Of a stretch of DNA of 64,000 nt, positions 37,491 to 47,591 are shown one piece after another. The stretch's first letter is position 1. Each line of letters begins with the position of its first letter. The stretch comes from Betaproteobacteria bacterium (GTDB taxonomy: Bacteria > Pseudomonadota > Gammaproteobacteria > Burkholderiales > Rhodocyclaceae): positions 62,001 to 126,000 of the forward strand of contig WRMF01000003.1 of NCBI GenBank assembly GCA_009777245.1. Direction: 5' to 3'. The notes beneath the pieces are model-generated. The model saw only the letters and a list, made by a program, of their open reading frames with translations, did not search any database and had not been told where the DNA came from. The position numbers and the translations under genes were made by a program.

Positions 37491-38150
37491 TCAAAATACC
37501 TGCCGGACATCGTCCAGACTGATACTGCCAAGCCCCACGACTTCAAGATTGAAACCGTTGTTGCCTCTTACCAATGCAGAGACCATGCCAACCTGCATGG
37601 TTTTTCCCAACACCGCCGCACCGTCAAGGCTTGCGCCGATCTCGAAGGTATAAAAACCGGGTTCCAGCAGATTGCCGTCCGGGTCTGTGCCGTCCCAGTA
37701 AAAGGCTTGCGAACCGGCGTTGATCTGCCCCAAATCCTTGCGGGTCACTTCCTTGCCGGTAGCGTCCCGAATGACGAGTTCCACCCGGTCGGCAGGACCG
37801 GAAAGCTCAAGACCTAACAGCGCGCCTTCGTCGGTCAGAATCACCTGATTGCCCGGAGCGAGGACATTTTTGCCGATCAAATTTGCCGCTTGCAGGGAAA
37901 GGGCTTCGTTATAACTGGAAAGCAGGGTGTTCATGGTCAAGTTCAGCTTTTCCAGGCCGGAAACCATGTTCATCTGCGCCAACTGCGAAGTCATCTCCGC
38001 ATTTTCCATCGGATTCAAGGGGTCCTGATTCCGCAACTGGGCAAGAAACAGGGTCATGAAACGATCGCTCATTTCTTCCGAGACCGACCTTTGCTGCTGC
38101 TGCACAGCGCCGCTGTTCAGGGCATTGATGATAGTTGTATCCACACTCAT
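37491..38150 (-). CDS. flgD: Flagellar hook assembly scaffold FlgD
   Basis: FlgD caps the growing hook. The 219-residue protein contains FMTLFLAQLRNQDPLNPMEN, the FlgD signature, then the FlgD Ig-like region with GFYTFEIGASLDG. The start at 38150 is chosen because GAGGAG lies eight bases upstream; the longer frame to 38165 has no such box. FlgE, its substrate, is encoded next. Confidence 0.96.
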   Translation of the reverse strand: MSVDTTIINALNSGAVQQQQRSVSEEMSDRFMTLFLAQLRNQDPLNPMENAEMTSQLAQMNMVSGLEKLNLTMNTLLSSYNEALSLQAANLIGKNVLAPGNQVILTDEGALLGLELSGPADRVELVIRDATGKEVTRKDLGQINAGSQAFYWDGTDPDGNLLEPGFYTFEIGASLDGAAVLGKTMQVGMVSALVRGNNGFNLEVVGLGSISLDDVRQVF

Positions 38151-38168
38151 GTCATTTCTCCTCAAAAG

Positions 38169-38585
38169 TTACTGGCTGCTGCCAATTTGCAAGGTTCGCA
38201 AAAGCATCTGCCGGGCAGTGTTCATTACTTCCACATTGCTCTGGTAGGAGCGCGAGGCGGAAATCATGTTGACCATTTCCTCGACCGGATCGACGTTGGA
38301 CATTGCCACATATCCATTTTCGTCGGCCAGCGGATTGTGCGGATCATAGGTCATGCGATGCGGCGCGGCGGATTCCACAATCCGGGTCACCTTGACACCC
38401 TGCGCCGCCTCGTTCTTGCCGTCTAACGGCGTTGCCTGAAAAACCACCTGCTTGGCGCGATAGGGCGAGCCGTTTGCCGATATTGCGCTGTCCACGTTGG
38501 CAAGATTGGACGCCACCGCGTTCAAGCGCATGGATTGCGCGGTCATCGCGCTGGACGAGATTTGAAAAACATTGAAAAGGCTCAT
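38169..38585 (-). CDS. flgC: Flagellar proximal rod protein FlgC
   Basis: The 138-residue protein has [20 protein letters not shown] then [20 protein letters not shown], the FlgC signature, and a C-terminal [20 protein letters not shown]. It follows flgB by 21 bases. Confidence 0.97.
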   Translation of the reverse strand: MSLFNVFQISSSAMTAQSMRLNAVASNLANVDSAISANGSPYRAKQVVFQATPLDGKNEAAQGVKVTRIVESAAPHRMTYDPHNPLADENGYVAMSNVDPVEEMVNMISASRSYQSNVEVMNTARQMLLRTLQIGSSQ

Positions 38586-38606
38586 TGCCGATTTCCTTTC
38601 TGTTGC

Positions 38607-39023
38607 TTAACCCTGGTTGCCTGCAATAGCCTGACGCAGGCCGGAAAATCTGGTGCTTAGTATCTGGGCAAGGATTTGGTACTGTAAACCGTTGTCCGCG
38701 ATCTGCCCGCGTTCCGTATCCATGTCTACCGTATTGCCATCTACTGCGGATTGGTATTCCGTCCGGTAGGAGAGAGGCGTGGCATTCACGGCGTTATTTA
38801 CCGGAGCAAGATGACGCTCGTGGGTCAGGACAAGGCGAAGCGCGCCTTCCGTCTGGCCTTTACGCGCCGCCGCGTATGCTTCCTTGAAATCAAAATCCCG
38901 CGCCTTGTAATAGGGCGTATCCGCGTTGGCGATGTTGGAAGCCAACACCTGCTGCCGATAAGCCCTAAGGTTCATCGCGTCCACATAGGGAGCGATATGG
39001 GATGTGATGCTGCCGCCGATCAT
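38607..39023 (-). CDS. flgB: Flagellar proximal rod protein FlgB
   Basis: The 138-residue protein has YVDAMNLRAYRQQVLASNIA then NADTPYYKARDFDFKEAYAA, typical of FlgB, and ends with QILSTRFSGLRQAIAGNQG. The ATG at 39023 has GGAGG nine bases upstream; the open frame to 39059 runs into the promoter. It heads flgBCDEFG, with a RpoN-type promoter just upstream. Confidence 0.97.
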   Translation of the reverse strand: MIGGSITSHIAPYVDAMNLRAYRQQVLASNIANADTPYYKARDFDFKEAYAAARKGQTEGALRLVLTHERHLAPVNNAVNATPLSYRTEYQSAVDGNTVDMDTERGQIADNGLQYQILAQILSTRFSGLRQAIAGNQG

Positions 39024-39054
39024 GAGAAGCCTCCAGGAAATTCTGTCCTTTATA

Positions 39055-39069
39055 AGCAATTCCCGTGCC
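39055..39069 (-). promoter_or_regulatory. Sigma-54 (RpoN) promoter of the flgB operon
   Basis: On the minus strand GGCACG (39064-39069), four bases, then TTGCT (39055-39059) match the TGGCACG-N4-TTGCW consensus with only one base changed in the T before GG. The -12 element is 32 bases before the flgB ATG. Confidence 0.8.
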
Positions 39070-39264
39070 TTGTTCTTGAATTTTTATGTGGGTTACAAAT
39101 AAGTGAAAAATGATTGCTTTGTGCGGAGAATCATGGATAATGCAAAGTGATTTGCAACCGGAATTTTAGGAGTATAATGTTGAACGGACGCCTCGAAAAA
39201 CATCAGGTTGTTCTCTGCTTCTGACAAAATTCCATTGTTCTTAACCTTTTTGGAGTAGGTTCTG

Positions 39265-40017
39265 ATGAAACCATTTAATGCCCCTGTCAAGACAGGTTCG
39301 TTTGCTGACCAGTCATTGGCGCGTGGATCGGTGTCGCCGACGCCGTTGTTGCCGACTCGTCCAGTTGGAATTGCGCCGCGTCCGCACAAGATTCGTTGGC
39401 CGCTGGGGTATAACACAATAACGCGCGGCAGGATGGCAACATTTGGCATGGTTCGGCGTGATAAGAATGGCAAGATGACTATTCCGCATCATGGATGGGA
39501 TTTGTATGCCGAACATGGAACCGAGTGCTATGCGGTTGATGATGGTGAGGTAATCAGAGCCACATCCATCACGGGATATGGCTACACGATAGACATATTG
39601 CTTGACGCCAGGATAAGCGGCCACCCTGTGTATGCCCGTTACGCCCATCTCTCCAGGTTTGCCGCCGGGATAAAAGAAAAGGAGCGCGTCGCCATGGGGC
39701 AGCTTATCGGCTTCACCGGCAATAGCGGCAACGCAGGCGGCATGACTGGATTTGCACAGCACTTGCATTTTGAGTTTATGAAATACTCGGTTCCACGTCG
39801 AGGGAGTGACGGGTTGCAGCATCGTTACGATCCTGCGCGGATTTATGGGGTTACGCCCCTGTCTCCTGCCGCTGTGCGCGACCCTTTGGAAAAGCTGTTT
39901 GAACCATGTGATACCAGCATCAACGCAATGCTCAACCCTTCCGTGCGCAAGCCGGGTTGTCCTGATATTCGTGATATTCAAAAAGGAAATCAGCAACAGA
40001 AAGGAGCCAAACCATGA
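39265..40017 (+). CDS. M23 (LytM-like) peptidase without signal peptide, candidate antibacterial effector
   Basis: The 250-residue protein has the M23 zinc site: H75-x3-D79 in PHHGWDLYA and H166-x-H168 in AQHLHFEF, with YAHLS (H128) between. M23 enzymes cut peptide cross-links of peptidoglycan. No signal peptide is present; the first 45 residues are Pro/Thr/Ser-rich. The C-terminal 60 residues extend beyond the peptidase fold and contain two cysteines. The stop overlaps the first of three copies of a gene for a secreted six-cysteine protein (ATGA). A cell-wall enzyme made without its own export signal and paired with periplasmic partner genes is how many type VI effectors look, but no secretion genes are in the window. 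Flagellar context (divergent flgB) is an alternative. Confidence 0.85.
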   Translation: MKPFNAPVKTGSFADQSLARGSVSPTPLLPTRPVGIAPRPHKIRWPLGYNTITRGRMATFGMVRRDKNGKMTIPHHGWDLYAEHGTECYAVDDGEVIRATSITGYGYTIDILLDARISGHPVYARYAHLSRFAAGIKEKERVAMGQLIGFTGNSGNAGGMTGFAQHLHFEFMKYSVPRRGSDGLQHRYDPARIYGVTPLSPAAVRDPLEKLFEPCDTSINAMLNPSVRKPGCPDIRDIQKGNQQQKGAKP

Positions 40018-40403
40018 CCATACCATACCGCGCAGGCAGCAACAAAATGAAAACTGTCCTCTTTTCCGCCCTGCTTGCGGGGGCAGTTGCCGCGGCTCAG
40101 GCCAACGAACCGCAATGTGACAGCGAAGTTCTTGCGGGTATTCACGGTGATCTTGTTTTGCTTTCATTTTTTGATCAGTCTGCCAAAGATATTTTTAATG
40201 CGATGCCGGAAAGCAGCAGACTGTCACCGCAAGAAAACTGTTACGTGGGTATAGAGGTGAAGATTCAGGGCGGTTTTATCTGTGAGTTTAGCACTAACAG
40301 TATCAATCCTCATTGTTCATATCTCTGCGGTTTGGAGGTGTCAGCCAAAACAGGACAAGTTCTTGAACGCAGCAGGGATGACCTATGCGAAAACGATCCG
40401 TAA
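40014..40403 (+). CDS. Secreted six-cysteine protein, copy 1 of 3 (candidate immunity protein)
   Basis: The protein has 129 residues with an N-terminal signal MKTVLFSALLAGAVAAAQA preceded by 11 residues. The mature part is about 99 residues with Cys at 35, 76, 90, 101, 105 and 125, suggesting three disulphides in the periplasm. I do not recognise the family. The start overlaps the M23 peptidase stop, so the two are made together. AAGGAG precedes the ATG. Guarding the periplasm against the peptidase is the simplest reading, by inference from context only. Confidence 0.8.
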   Translation: MTIPYRAGSNKMKTVLFSALLAGAVAAAQANEPQCDSEVLAGIHGDLVLLSFFDQSAKDIFNAMPESSRLSPQENCYVGIEVKIQGGFICEFSTNSINPHCSYLCGLEVSAKTGQVLERSRDDLCENDP

Positions 40404-40437
40404 AGGCGCTTAAAAAGCCAGCCACAGGAGCCAGACC

Positions 40438-40827
40438 ATGACTATCTCATACCGCGCAGGCAGCAACAAAATGAAAACTGTCCTCTTTTCCGCCCTGCTT
40501 GCGGGGGCAGTTGCCGCAGCTCATGCCAGCGAACCGCAATGTGACAGCGAAGTTCTTGCGGGTATTCACGGTGATCTTGTTTTTCTTGGATTTGAGGGTC
40601 AATCTGCCAAAGATATTTTTAATGCGATGCCGGAAAGCAGCAGACTTTCGCCGCAGGAGAACTGTTACGTGGGTGTGGAGATGAAGATTCAGGGTGGCTT
40701 TATCTGTAGATTTCACCCTAACAGTATAGACCCTCATTGTTCATATATCTGCAGTTTGGAGGTGTCCGCCAAAACAGGACAAGTTCTTGAGCGCAGCAGG
40801 GATGACCTATGCGAAAACGATCCGTAA
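40438..40827 (+). CDS. Secreted six-cysteine protein, copy 2 of 3 (candidate immunity protein)
   Basis: This 129-residue paralogue differs from copy 1 mainly at residues 51-55 (GFEGQ instead of SFFDQ), at IEV to VEM, and at EFSTNSIN to RFHPNSID. All six cysteines and the signal peptide are kept. Its own AGGAGC box precedes the ATG. Because copies differ in patches while their ends stay the same, gene conversion or selection on a contact surface may be acting. Confidence 0.8.
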   Translation: MTISYRAGSNKMKTVLFSALLAGAVAAAHASEPQCDSEVLAGIHGDLVFLGFEGQSAKDIFNAMPESSRLSPQENCYVGVEMKIQGGFICRFHPNSIDPHCSYICSLEVSAKTGQVLERSRDDLCENDP

Positions 40828-40861
40828 AGGCGCTTAAAAAGCCAGCAACAGGAGCCAAACC

Positions 40862-41257
40862 ATGACCATACCATACCGCGCAGGCAGCAACAAAATGAAA
40901 ACTGTCCTCTTTTCCGCCCTGCTCGCTGGGGCAGTTGCCGCGGCTCAGGCCAGCGAACCGCAATGTGACAGCGAAGTTCTTGCGGGTATTCACGGTGATC
41001 TTGTTTTGCTTTCGTTTTTGGGTCAATCTGCCAAAGATATTTTTAATGCGATGCCGGAAAGCAGCAGACTGTCACCGCAAGAGGGTTGTTACCTGGAGGA
41101 GGATGAGGTGAAGATGAAACTTCAGGGCGGTTTTATCTGTACATTTAATGCGTACATTGACCCTCACTGTTCATATATCTGCGATTTGGGAGTATCCGCC
41201 AAAACAGGACAGGTTCTTGAGCGCAGCAGGGATGACCTATGCGAAAACGATCCGTAA
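40862..41257 (+). CDS. Secreted six-cysteine protein, copy 3 of 3 (candidate immunity protein)
   Basis: The third copy has 131 residues. A two-residue insertion and several changes lie in the central part (GCYLEEDEVKMKLQGGFICT in place of NCYVGIEVKIQGGFICE). The six cysteines, the signal peptide and the ending SAKTGQVLERSRDDLCENDP are unchanged. It is the most divergent of the three. A spacer of about 85 bases follows before dgt, and no terminator is obvious. Confidence 0.8.
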   Translation: MTIPYRAGSNKMKTVLFSALLAGAVAAAQASEPQCDSEVLAGIHGDLVLLSFLGQSAKDIFNAMPESSRLSPQEGCYLEEDEVKMKLQGGFICTFNAYIDPHCSYICDLGVSAKTGQVLERSRDDLCENDP

Positions 41258-41343
41258 AGGCGCTTAAAAATACGCGCCTACCGCCTGCAAAACTTGCCGG
41301 ATAATGTATCCTCACAAAACATCCCACCTTAAGCCGTATAGAG

Positions 41344-42693
41344 ATGAACGCAAAAGAACGCTGGCAACGCCTGCTTTCCCCGGAACGCTCAGGCGCTCCT
41401 TCCCAATCGCGGGGTATTGAACGCACCGCCTTCCAGCAGGACTACGATCGCATTGTCTTTACCTCCGCCTTCCGGCGGCTGAAAGACAAGACCCAGGTAT
41501 TTCCGCTCTCACAGAGCGATTATGTGCGTACCCGCTTGACCCACAGCCTTGAGGCCAGTTGCGTCGGGCGTTCACTGGGCGCATTGGTCGGGCGGGAAAT
41601 AATCGCCAGGCACGACCTTGAAAACGTTGAATCCGCCGATTTCGGCGCGATTGTCGCCGCTGCCTGCCTCGCGCACGACATCGGCAATCCCCCTTTCGGC
41701 CACGCTGGCGAGGATGCCATTCGGGAGTGGTTCAAAAATTCCGGCCTGCTGGAGCAATACCCTCTCACAAACGCCCAACGCGCCGATTTTGAGCGTTACG
41801 AAGGCAACGCCCAGGGTTTTCGCGTCTTGACCCGCCTGCAAAGCCCAGCCAATCCCGGCCTGCAACTTACGAACGCGGTGCTTGCCACTTTCTCGAAATA
41901 TCCGCGCGCCTCATGGCTTGCAGGCGACAACAATAATCATGCGGATGCCGGAAAATTCGGCTTCTTTCAGGATGATGCCGCTACCTTCGCCGAGGTGGCG
42001 AATGCCACCGGACTTCATCCGGCGGCAACAGGGGGAGAATCATGGCAGCGGCATCCCCTTGCCTGGCTGATGGAAGTAGCCGACGATGTTTGTTATCTGA
42101 TTGTCGATCTGGAAGACGCCGCCCGCCTGGGCTTTGTTCCGTCTGGCGAGGCGGAAGAGTTGCTGGCCGCGCTGGCTGGCAACCATGCGGGCGAAGAGAA
42201 GATCGCCCGGATGTCGGAAGCAAAGGAGCGGATCGAATACCTGCGCGCCAAGGCAATCGGCAATCTCCTGGGAATTGCGGCGACGGTCTTTCTGGACAAT
42301 GAACAGGATGTGCTCGCGGGAAATTTTTCGGGCGGTCTCTTTGCAGCCTCATCCGCCGCCGCCGTGTTGGAGGCGGTGCGAAAGGTCGCCGATGAGCGTA
42401 TTTATGTCACCCGCCCTGCTTTGGAAATCGAGATTGCCGGATTTGAGGTTATCGGCGGCCTGTTTTCCCTTTTCATCGCCGCCGTGGAAGCGGGCGCGAA
42501 TGGAACCGCGTCAACCCGCGAGCATATGCTGCTCCGGCTTCTTCCGGCGCAATTTTTGGGTTCTGATAGAACTCCCGATCCCGATCCTTATCGGCGTTTT
42601 CTCAAAGTCGCCGATTTCATCGCAGGGATGACTGATTCCTACGCGGTCAACATGTACCGCAAGCTAAAGGGCATTGACCTGCCGGAAAGATGA
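41344..42693 (+). CDS. dgt: Deoxyguanosinetriphosphate triphosphohydrolase (HD-domain dNTPase)
   Basis: The 449-residue protein belongs to the Dgt family that removes triphosphate from dGTP and related nucleotides. Motifs include FTSAFRRLKDKTQVFPLSQS, RTRLTHSLEASCVGRSLG (first HD His) and CLAHDIGNPPFGHAGEDAI (HD motif). A later HPLAWLMEVADDVCYLIVDL supplies the last metal Asp. The start is ATG 41344. Confidence 0.94.
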   Translation: MNAKERWQRLLSPERSGAPSQSRGIERTAFQQDYDRIVFTSAFRRLKDKTQVFPLSQSDYVRTRLTHSLEASCVGRSLGALVGREIIARHDLENVESADFGAIVAAACLAHDIGNPPFGHAGEDAIREWFKNSGLLEQYPLTNAQRADFERYEGNAQGFRVLTRLQSPANPGLQLTNAVLATFSKYPRASWLAGDNNNHADAGKFGFFQDDAATFAEVANATGLHPAATGGESWQRHPLAWLMEVADDVCYLIVDLEDAARLGFVPSGEAEELLAALAGNHAGEEKIARMSEAKERIEYLRAKAIGNLLGIAATVFLDNEQDVLAGNFSGGLFAASSAAAVLEAVRKVADERIYVTRPALEIEIAGFEVIGGLFSLFIAAVEAGANGTASTREHMLLRLLPAQFLGSDRTPDPDPYRRFLKVADFIAGMTDSYAVNMYRKLKGIDLPER

Positions 42694-42720
42694 AAGAGCG
42701 GTCGGGGTTTCATGCGTGGG

Positions 42721-42881
42721 CAAGCGGCTTCGGTTCAAGCGAGCGCATTTTACGAACCCTCTCCTTGACCACGTTTCTCGAAGAATCCTCGCCATTTATG
42801 GCGGGATGAGCGAGATTGTTGTGTGGAGCATTGAGGCTCCCATAATCTGTGGCGAGGAAGCCCCAACCTGAAGGTCTGGGT
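42721..42881 (+). repeat. Structured dispersed repeat, copy B
   Basis: The stretch 42783-42881 has a hairpin (ATCC-T-CGCCAT/ATGGCGGGAT), then GAGCGAGATTGTTGTGTGG and AGCATTGAGGCTCCC, and ends with GAGGAAGCCCC paired to a later GGTCTGGG. It matches copy C (56902) over about 100 bases. The part before it (42721-42764, CGGCTTCGGTTCAAGCGAGC then ATTTTACGAACCCTCTCC) matches 57971-58012. Small open frames through it look accidental. It fills most of the space between dgt and pyrG. Confidence 0.75.
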
Positions 42882-42944
42882 TTTATGGCGCACCGGATAA
42901 AAACCCAACAATAAGCATGGAGAGAAATGTTTGAGGCATAATAC

Positions 42945-44603
<1,659 letters not shown>

Positions 44604-44622
44604 TTAGCCCGAAACGGCAAAT

Positions 44623-45369
44623 TTAGCGGGGTTGCTTTTTTCCATCCGCAAACGCTTGCGCTTTAGCGAAATCCAGCGAGCCGTCATAGATGGCTCGCCC
44701 CGCGATTGTGGCGATTATCCCGTCTTCTTCCGCAGCGCAAAGCGCCTCAATGTCGGCAAGGGAAGACAAACCGCCGGACGCAATGACCGGAATGGCAAGC
44801 GACCGCGCCAGCCGCGCCGTCGCCTCGATATTCAGGCCGGTCAACATCCCGTCCCGCCCGATGTCGGTATAGATAATGGCATCCACGCCGTAATCCTCAA
44901 ATTTCCTGGCCAAATCCTCGACATCGTGTTCGGTCAGCTTCGACCAGCCGTCAATCGCCACCTTGCCGTTCTTCGCGTCCAGACCGACAATGATCCGCCC
45001 CGGAAAAAGGGAACATGCTTCACGCACGAATCCGGGATTCTTTACCGCCGCCGTGCCGATGATGACGTAGGAAAGCCCGATGTCCAGCCCGCGCTCGATG
45101 GTCTCCATGTCGCGGATGCCGCCACCAATCTGCGCGGGAATGGCGTTCCCCAATTCCCGCAAAACATCCCGGATTGCGCTCAGGTTTTTGGGCGCTCCGG
45201 CAAACGCGCCGTCAAGATCAACCAGATGCAGACGGCGTGCGCCTGCGTCAAGCCAGCGCCGCGCCGCTTCTGCGGGACTATCGAAAAAAACCGTGGTCTC
45301 GTCCATCAGACCTTGTTTCAAACGGACACATTGACCGTTTTTCAAATCAATGGCAGGAATAATCAGCAT
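44623..45369 (-). CDS. hisA: ProFAR isomerase HisA
   Basis: HisA isomerises ProFAR to PRFAR in histidine synthesis. The 248-residue barrel shows [20 protein letters not shown] at the N-terminus (catalytic Asp8), [20 protein letters not shown], and [20 protein letters not shown] with the second catalytic Asp. It follows hisB and hisH but is separated from hisH by a 296-base repeat region, and hisF is not downstream, as pyrG follows. Confidence 0.97.
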   Translation of the reverse strand: MLIIPAIDLKNGQCVRLKQGLMDETTVFFDSPAEAARRWLDAGARRLHLVDLDGAFAGAPKNLSAIRDVLRELGNAIPAQIGGGIRDMETIERGLDIGLSYVIIGTAAVKNPGFVREACSLFPGRIIVGLDAKNGKVAIDGWSKLTEHDVEDLARKFEDYGVDAIIYTDIGRDGMLTGLNIEATARLARSLAIPVIASGGLSSLADIEALCAAEEDGIIATIAGRAIYDGSLDFAKAQAFADGKKQPR

Positions 45370-45466
45370 GATGTGTTACTGCGTTGTGAAAAGCGAAAAA
45401 AGAACATAGTGGTTTTTGCAAGCGACTATCAGGGGTTTTGCAATCCTCTTCCACGCCCGCTCATTC

Positions 45467-45601
45467 GTCATTCCCGCGAAGGCGGGAATCCAGCCTTGCC
45501 GCTACTTTGGCGTTTCCGCATCGGAATGTCGCTCCTGGCCTGTTCTGGAAACCTGTCGTTGCTGCCACGCCGTACTGGATTCCCGCCTTCGCGGGAATGA
45601 C
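45467..45601. repeat. Perfect 27-bp inverted repeat pair (GTCATTCCCGCG type) between hisA and hisH
   Basis: Positions 45467-45493 and 45575-45601 are exact reverse complements. Each half also contains ATTCCCGC/GCGGGAAT dyads similar to the dRS3-like repeats of Neisseria and other beta-proteobacteria. The 81-base interior shows no gene. A decayed version lies near 26702. Confidence 0.9.
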
Positions 45602-45665
45602 GGTAGAGTTGCTGCATGTGCGAAAGATAGGCTACGCATGATAGTCGTTTGAGAGGGTTACTATA

Positions 45666-46322
45666 TCATGGTCGCCAGCGCACGAAATTGGACAACAGCG
45701 AAAGGCCGTCTGCGGCGCTTTTTTCCGGGTGAAACTGCACGGCGAAAATGTTATCCCTGGCTACGGCTGCCGTAAAGCGAAAACCGTACTCGCAACTGCC
45801 GACAGACAGGGATACGTCTTCCAGCGCGACGTAGTAGCTGTGCACGAAGTAAAAACGCGCGTTATCGGTAATCCCATGCCAAAGCGGATGGGACGTTTCC
45901 TGCCTGACCGAATTCCAGCCCATGTGCGGGACTTTCAGACGCTCGCCGAGACGCTTGTCGAGACATTCGCCGTCAAGGGAGCGCATCGTATTCGGAAAAC
46001 GAAAGACCTGTCCGGCAAAACAATCAAGCCCTGGCGAATCGCCTTCTTCGCTGTGCGAAAACAGCATTTGCAAGCCTATGCAAATGCCGAGAAAAGGCTT
46101 GCTCGCCGCCGCCTCCAGCACGGCCTCGCGCAAATTGCGACGGTCAAGCTCCGCCATGCAGGCAGGCATGGCTCCCTGACCGGGAAAAACGACCCGCTCC
46201 GCTTGCGCCACGTAAACCGGACAGGAAGTCACCCGAATTTCATGTCCTGCCGCCACTCTGTTCAACGCCTGCTCCACCGAGCGCAGGTTTCCCATGCCAT
46301 AATCAATAATGGCAATGCTCAT
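45666..46322 (-). CDS. hisH: Imidazole glycerol phosphate synthase glutaminase subunit HisH
   Basis: HisH releases ammonia from glutamine for HisF. In the 218 residues, [20 protein letters not shown] is the typical start, [20 protein letters not shown] holds the catalytic Cys and [20 protein letters not shown] the His-Glu pair. The start overlaps the hisB stop (ATGA). Confidence 0.97.
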   Translation of the reverse strand: MSIAIIDYGMGNLRSVEQALNRVAAGHEIRVTSCPVYVAQAERVVFPGQGAMPACMAELDRRNLREAVLEAAASKPFLGICIGLQMLFSHSEEGDSPGLDCFAGQVFRFPNTMRSLDGECLDKRLGERLKVPHMGWNSVRQETSHPLWHGITDNARFYFVHSYYVALEDVSLSVGSCEYGFRFTAAVARDNIFAVQFHPEKSAADGLSLLSNFVRWRP

Positions 46323-46909
46323 CCAAGCGTGCCTTTGGTGGATGGAATCCCGCCCGCGCCGCGCGGATCAGGCATGACCGCCATCGAAAGGGCGCGGGCA
46401 AACGCCTTGAAAATGCTTTCTATCTGGTGGTGGGTATTTTTGCCCTTCAGATTGTCAATGTGCAGGGTAAGCCCGGCATGATTGACCAATGCGCGAAAAA
46501 ACTCCTCAAACAGCTCGGTATCCAATTGACCGACAGATGCGCGGGCAAAATCCGCTTCCATGAAAAGTCCGGGACGACCGGAAAGGTCGACCACCACGCG
46601 GGATAACGATTCATCCAGCGGCACACAGGCGTGTCCGTAACGATTCAGCCCGGTTTTGTCCCCAAGAGCCTGGGTGATTGCCTGCCCCAGCGCGATACCT
46701 ACATCCTCTACGGTATGGTGCGCGTCAACCGCAAGATCGCCTGTGGCTTCGATCTCCAGATCGAACTGTCCATGCCTGGCAATCTGATCCAGCATATGAT
46801 CCAGAAAGGGAACGCTGGTCGCCAGATGAGCCTTTCCCGAACCGTCCAGATCAAGACGTACCCGGATTCGGGTCTCCAGCGTATTGCGATTGATTTCAGC
46901 CTGACGCAT
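46319..46909 (-). CDS. hisB: Imidazoleglycerol-phosphate dehydratase HisB
   Basis: The 196-residue enzyme dehydrates imidazole glycerol phosphate. The metal-binding motifs are [20 protein letters not shown] and [20 protein letters not shown] in the first half and [18 protein letters not shown] in the second half. It is the single-domain dehydratase, without the phosphatase domain of the enterobacterial fusion. It heads the local hisBHA group. Confidence 0.97.
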   Translation of the reverse strand: MRQAEINRNTLETRIRVRLDLDGSGKAHLATSVPFLDHMLDQIARHGQFDLEIEATGDLAVDAHHTVEDVGIALGQAITQALGDKTGLNRYGHACVPLDESLSRVVVDLSGRPGLFMEADFARASVGQLDTELFEEFFRALVNHAGLTLHIDNLKGKNTHHQIESIFKAFARALSMAVMPDPRGAGGIPSTKGTLG

Positions 46910-46919
46910 AACAAACCTT

Positions 46920-47516
46920 TCAGGGATTAGGAACGGCTGCCGCCGGGGGAGTTTCTTGCGGAGTCGGCACGGCCACAGGTGTCGCGACCGGCACGGTTAC
47001 AGGCGTTGCGACAGGAGCGGCCACAGGCGCTGCGACCGGAGCGGTCACAGGCGTTGCGACCGGGGCGGCTACGGGAGCCGCGACCGGCGCGGGCGGCGGC
47101 GCAAACACAGGAATTGGCGCGGGAACGGGAACAGGCCCGGATAGCTCCGCGTTTTCATTCATATCGTCGCCGTCGCTATCTTCTGCGGGCTTTCTTTTTC
47201 TTCTGTCGGGCGGCGGCACAGGCGGGAGCAACGGCGGAACCGTCTCCAGACTGTTTTCCCGCATGTAGGCATCCATCTGCAACCAACCGGCAAATACCGC
47301 TTCTTTCGGAACCCAGGTATAAATGGCATAGCAATCCTCGATTGCGCGCCCGGACTGGCGACAGCCGCCGCCGACCGCCATGCCTTCGGCTTCCTGCCGC
47401 GCAGCTCTCTGGGTAGGAGTCTCCACGCCCAGGGTGCTGCCCAACTGATCGCATCCGGTAAGACCCGGAAGCGTCAGCAGCGGCAAGAGGGCAAATGTGC
47501 GAAGTTTTGCTTTCAT
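46920..47516 (-). CDS. Lipoprotein with Pro/Val/Ala-rich repeat tail
   Basis: The 198-residue protein has a lipoprotein signal ([13 protein letters not shown], lipid-bearing Cys in LTGC). A small domain contains [20 protein letters not shown] with two cysteines. A Pro-rich linker and a C-terminal tail of [15 protein letters not shown] repeats (about 60 residues) follow. The start at 47516 is chosen to fit the signal. The tail may span the periplasm or cell wall. The globular part is not one I recognise. It ends ten bases before hisB. Confidence 0.82.
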   Translation of the reverse strand: MKAKLRTFALLPLLTLPGLTGCDQLGSTLGVETPTQRAARQEAEGMAVGGGCRQSGRAIEDCYAIYTWVPKEAVFAGWLQMDAYMRENSLETVPPLLPPVPPPDRRKRKPAEDSDGDDMNENAELSGPVPVPAPIPVFAPPPAPVAAPVAAPVATPVTAPVAAPVAAPVATPVTVPVATPVAVPTPQETPPAAAVPNP

Positions 47517-47591
47517 AAGGCGTAATTCTCCCACATCATTGCGTATCTGTCGCAAGCATCATTCCATCATGGCGCGTATAATTCACATCCC

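Larger units (their letters stand above)
40014..41285 (+). repeat. Three tandem units of 424 bp (candidate immunity gene amplification)
   Basis: The starts at 40014, 40438 and 40862 are exactly 424 bases apart. Each unit holds one gene plus a near-identical spacer with its own AGGAGC box. First and last parts of the genes are almost the same in all copies; differences cluster at protein residues about 50-55 and 75-110. Confidence 0.95.

Noticed and set aside
40014..41285. Possibility that the three 424-bp units are an assembly error
   Set aside because: The copies differ in many coding positions, including an insertion, so they are real separate genes.
42783..42871. Small plus-strand frame with MSEIVVWSIEAP as a gene after dgt
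   Set aside because: It lies in the structured repeat, and the other copies do not keep the frame.
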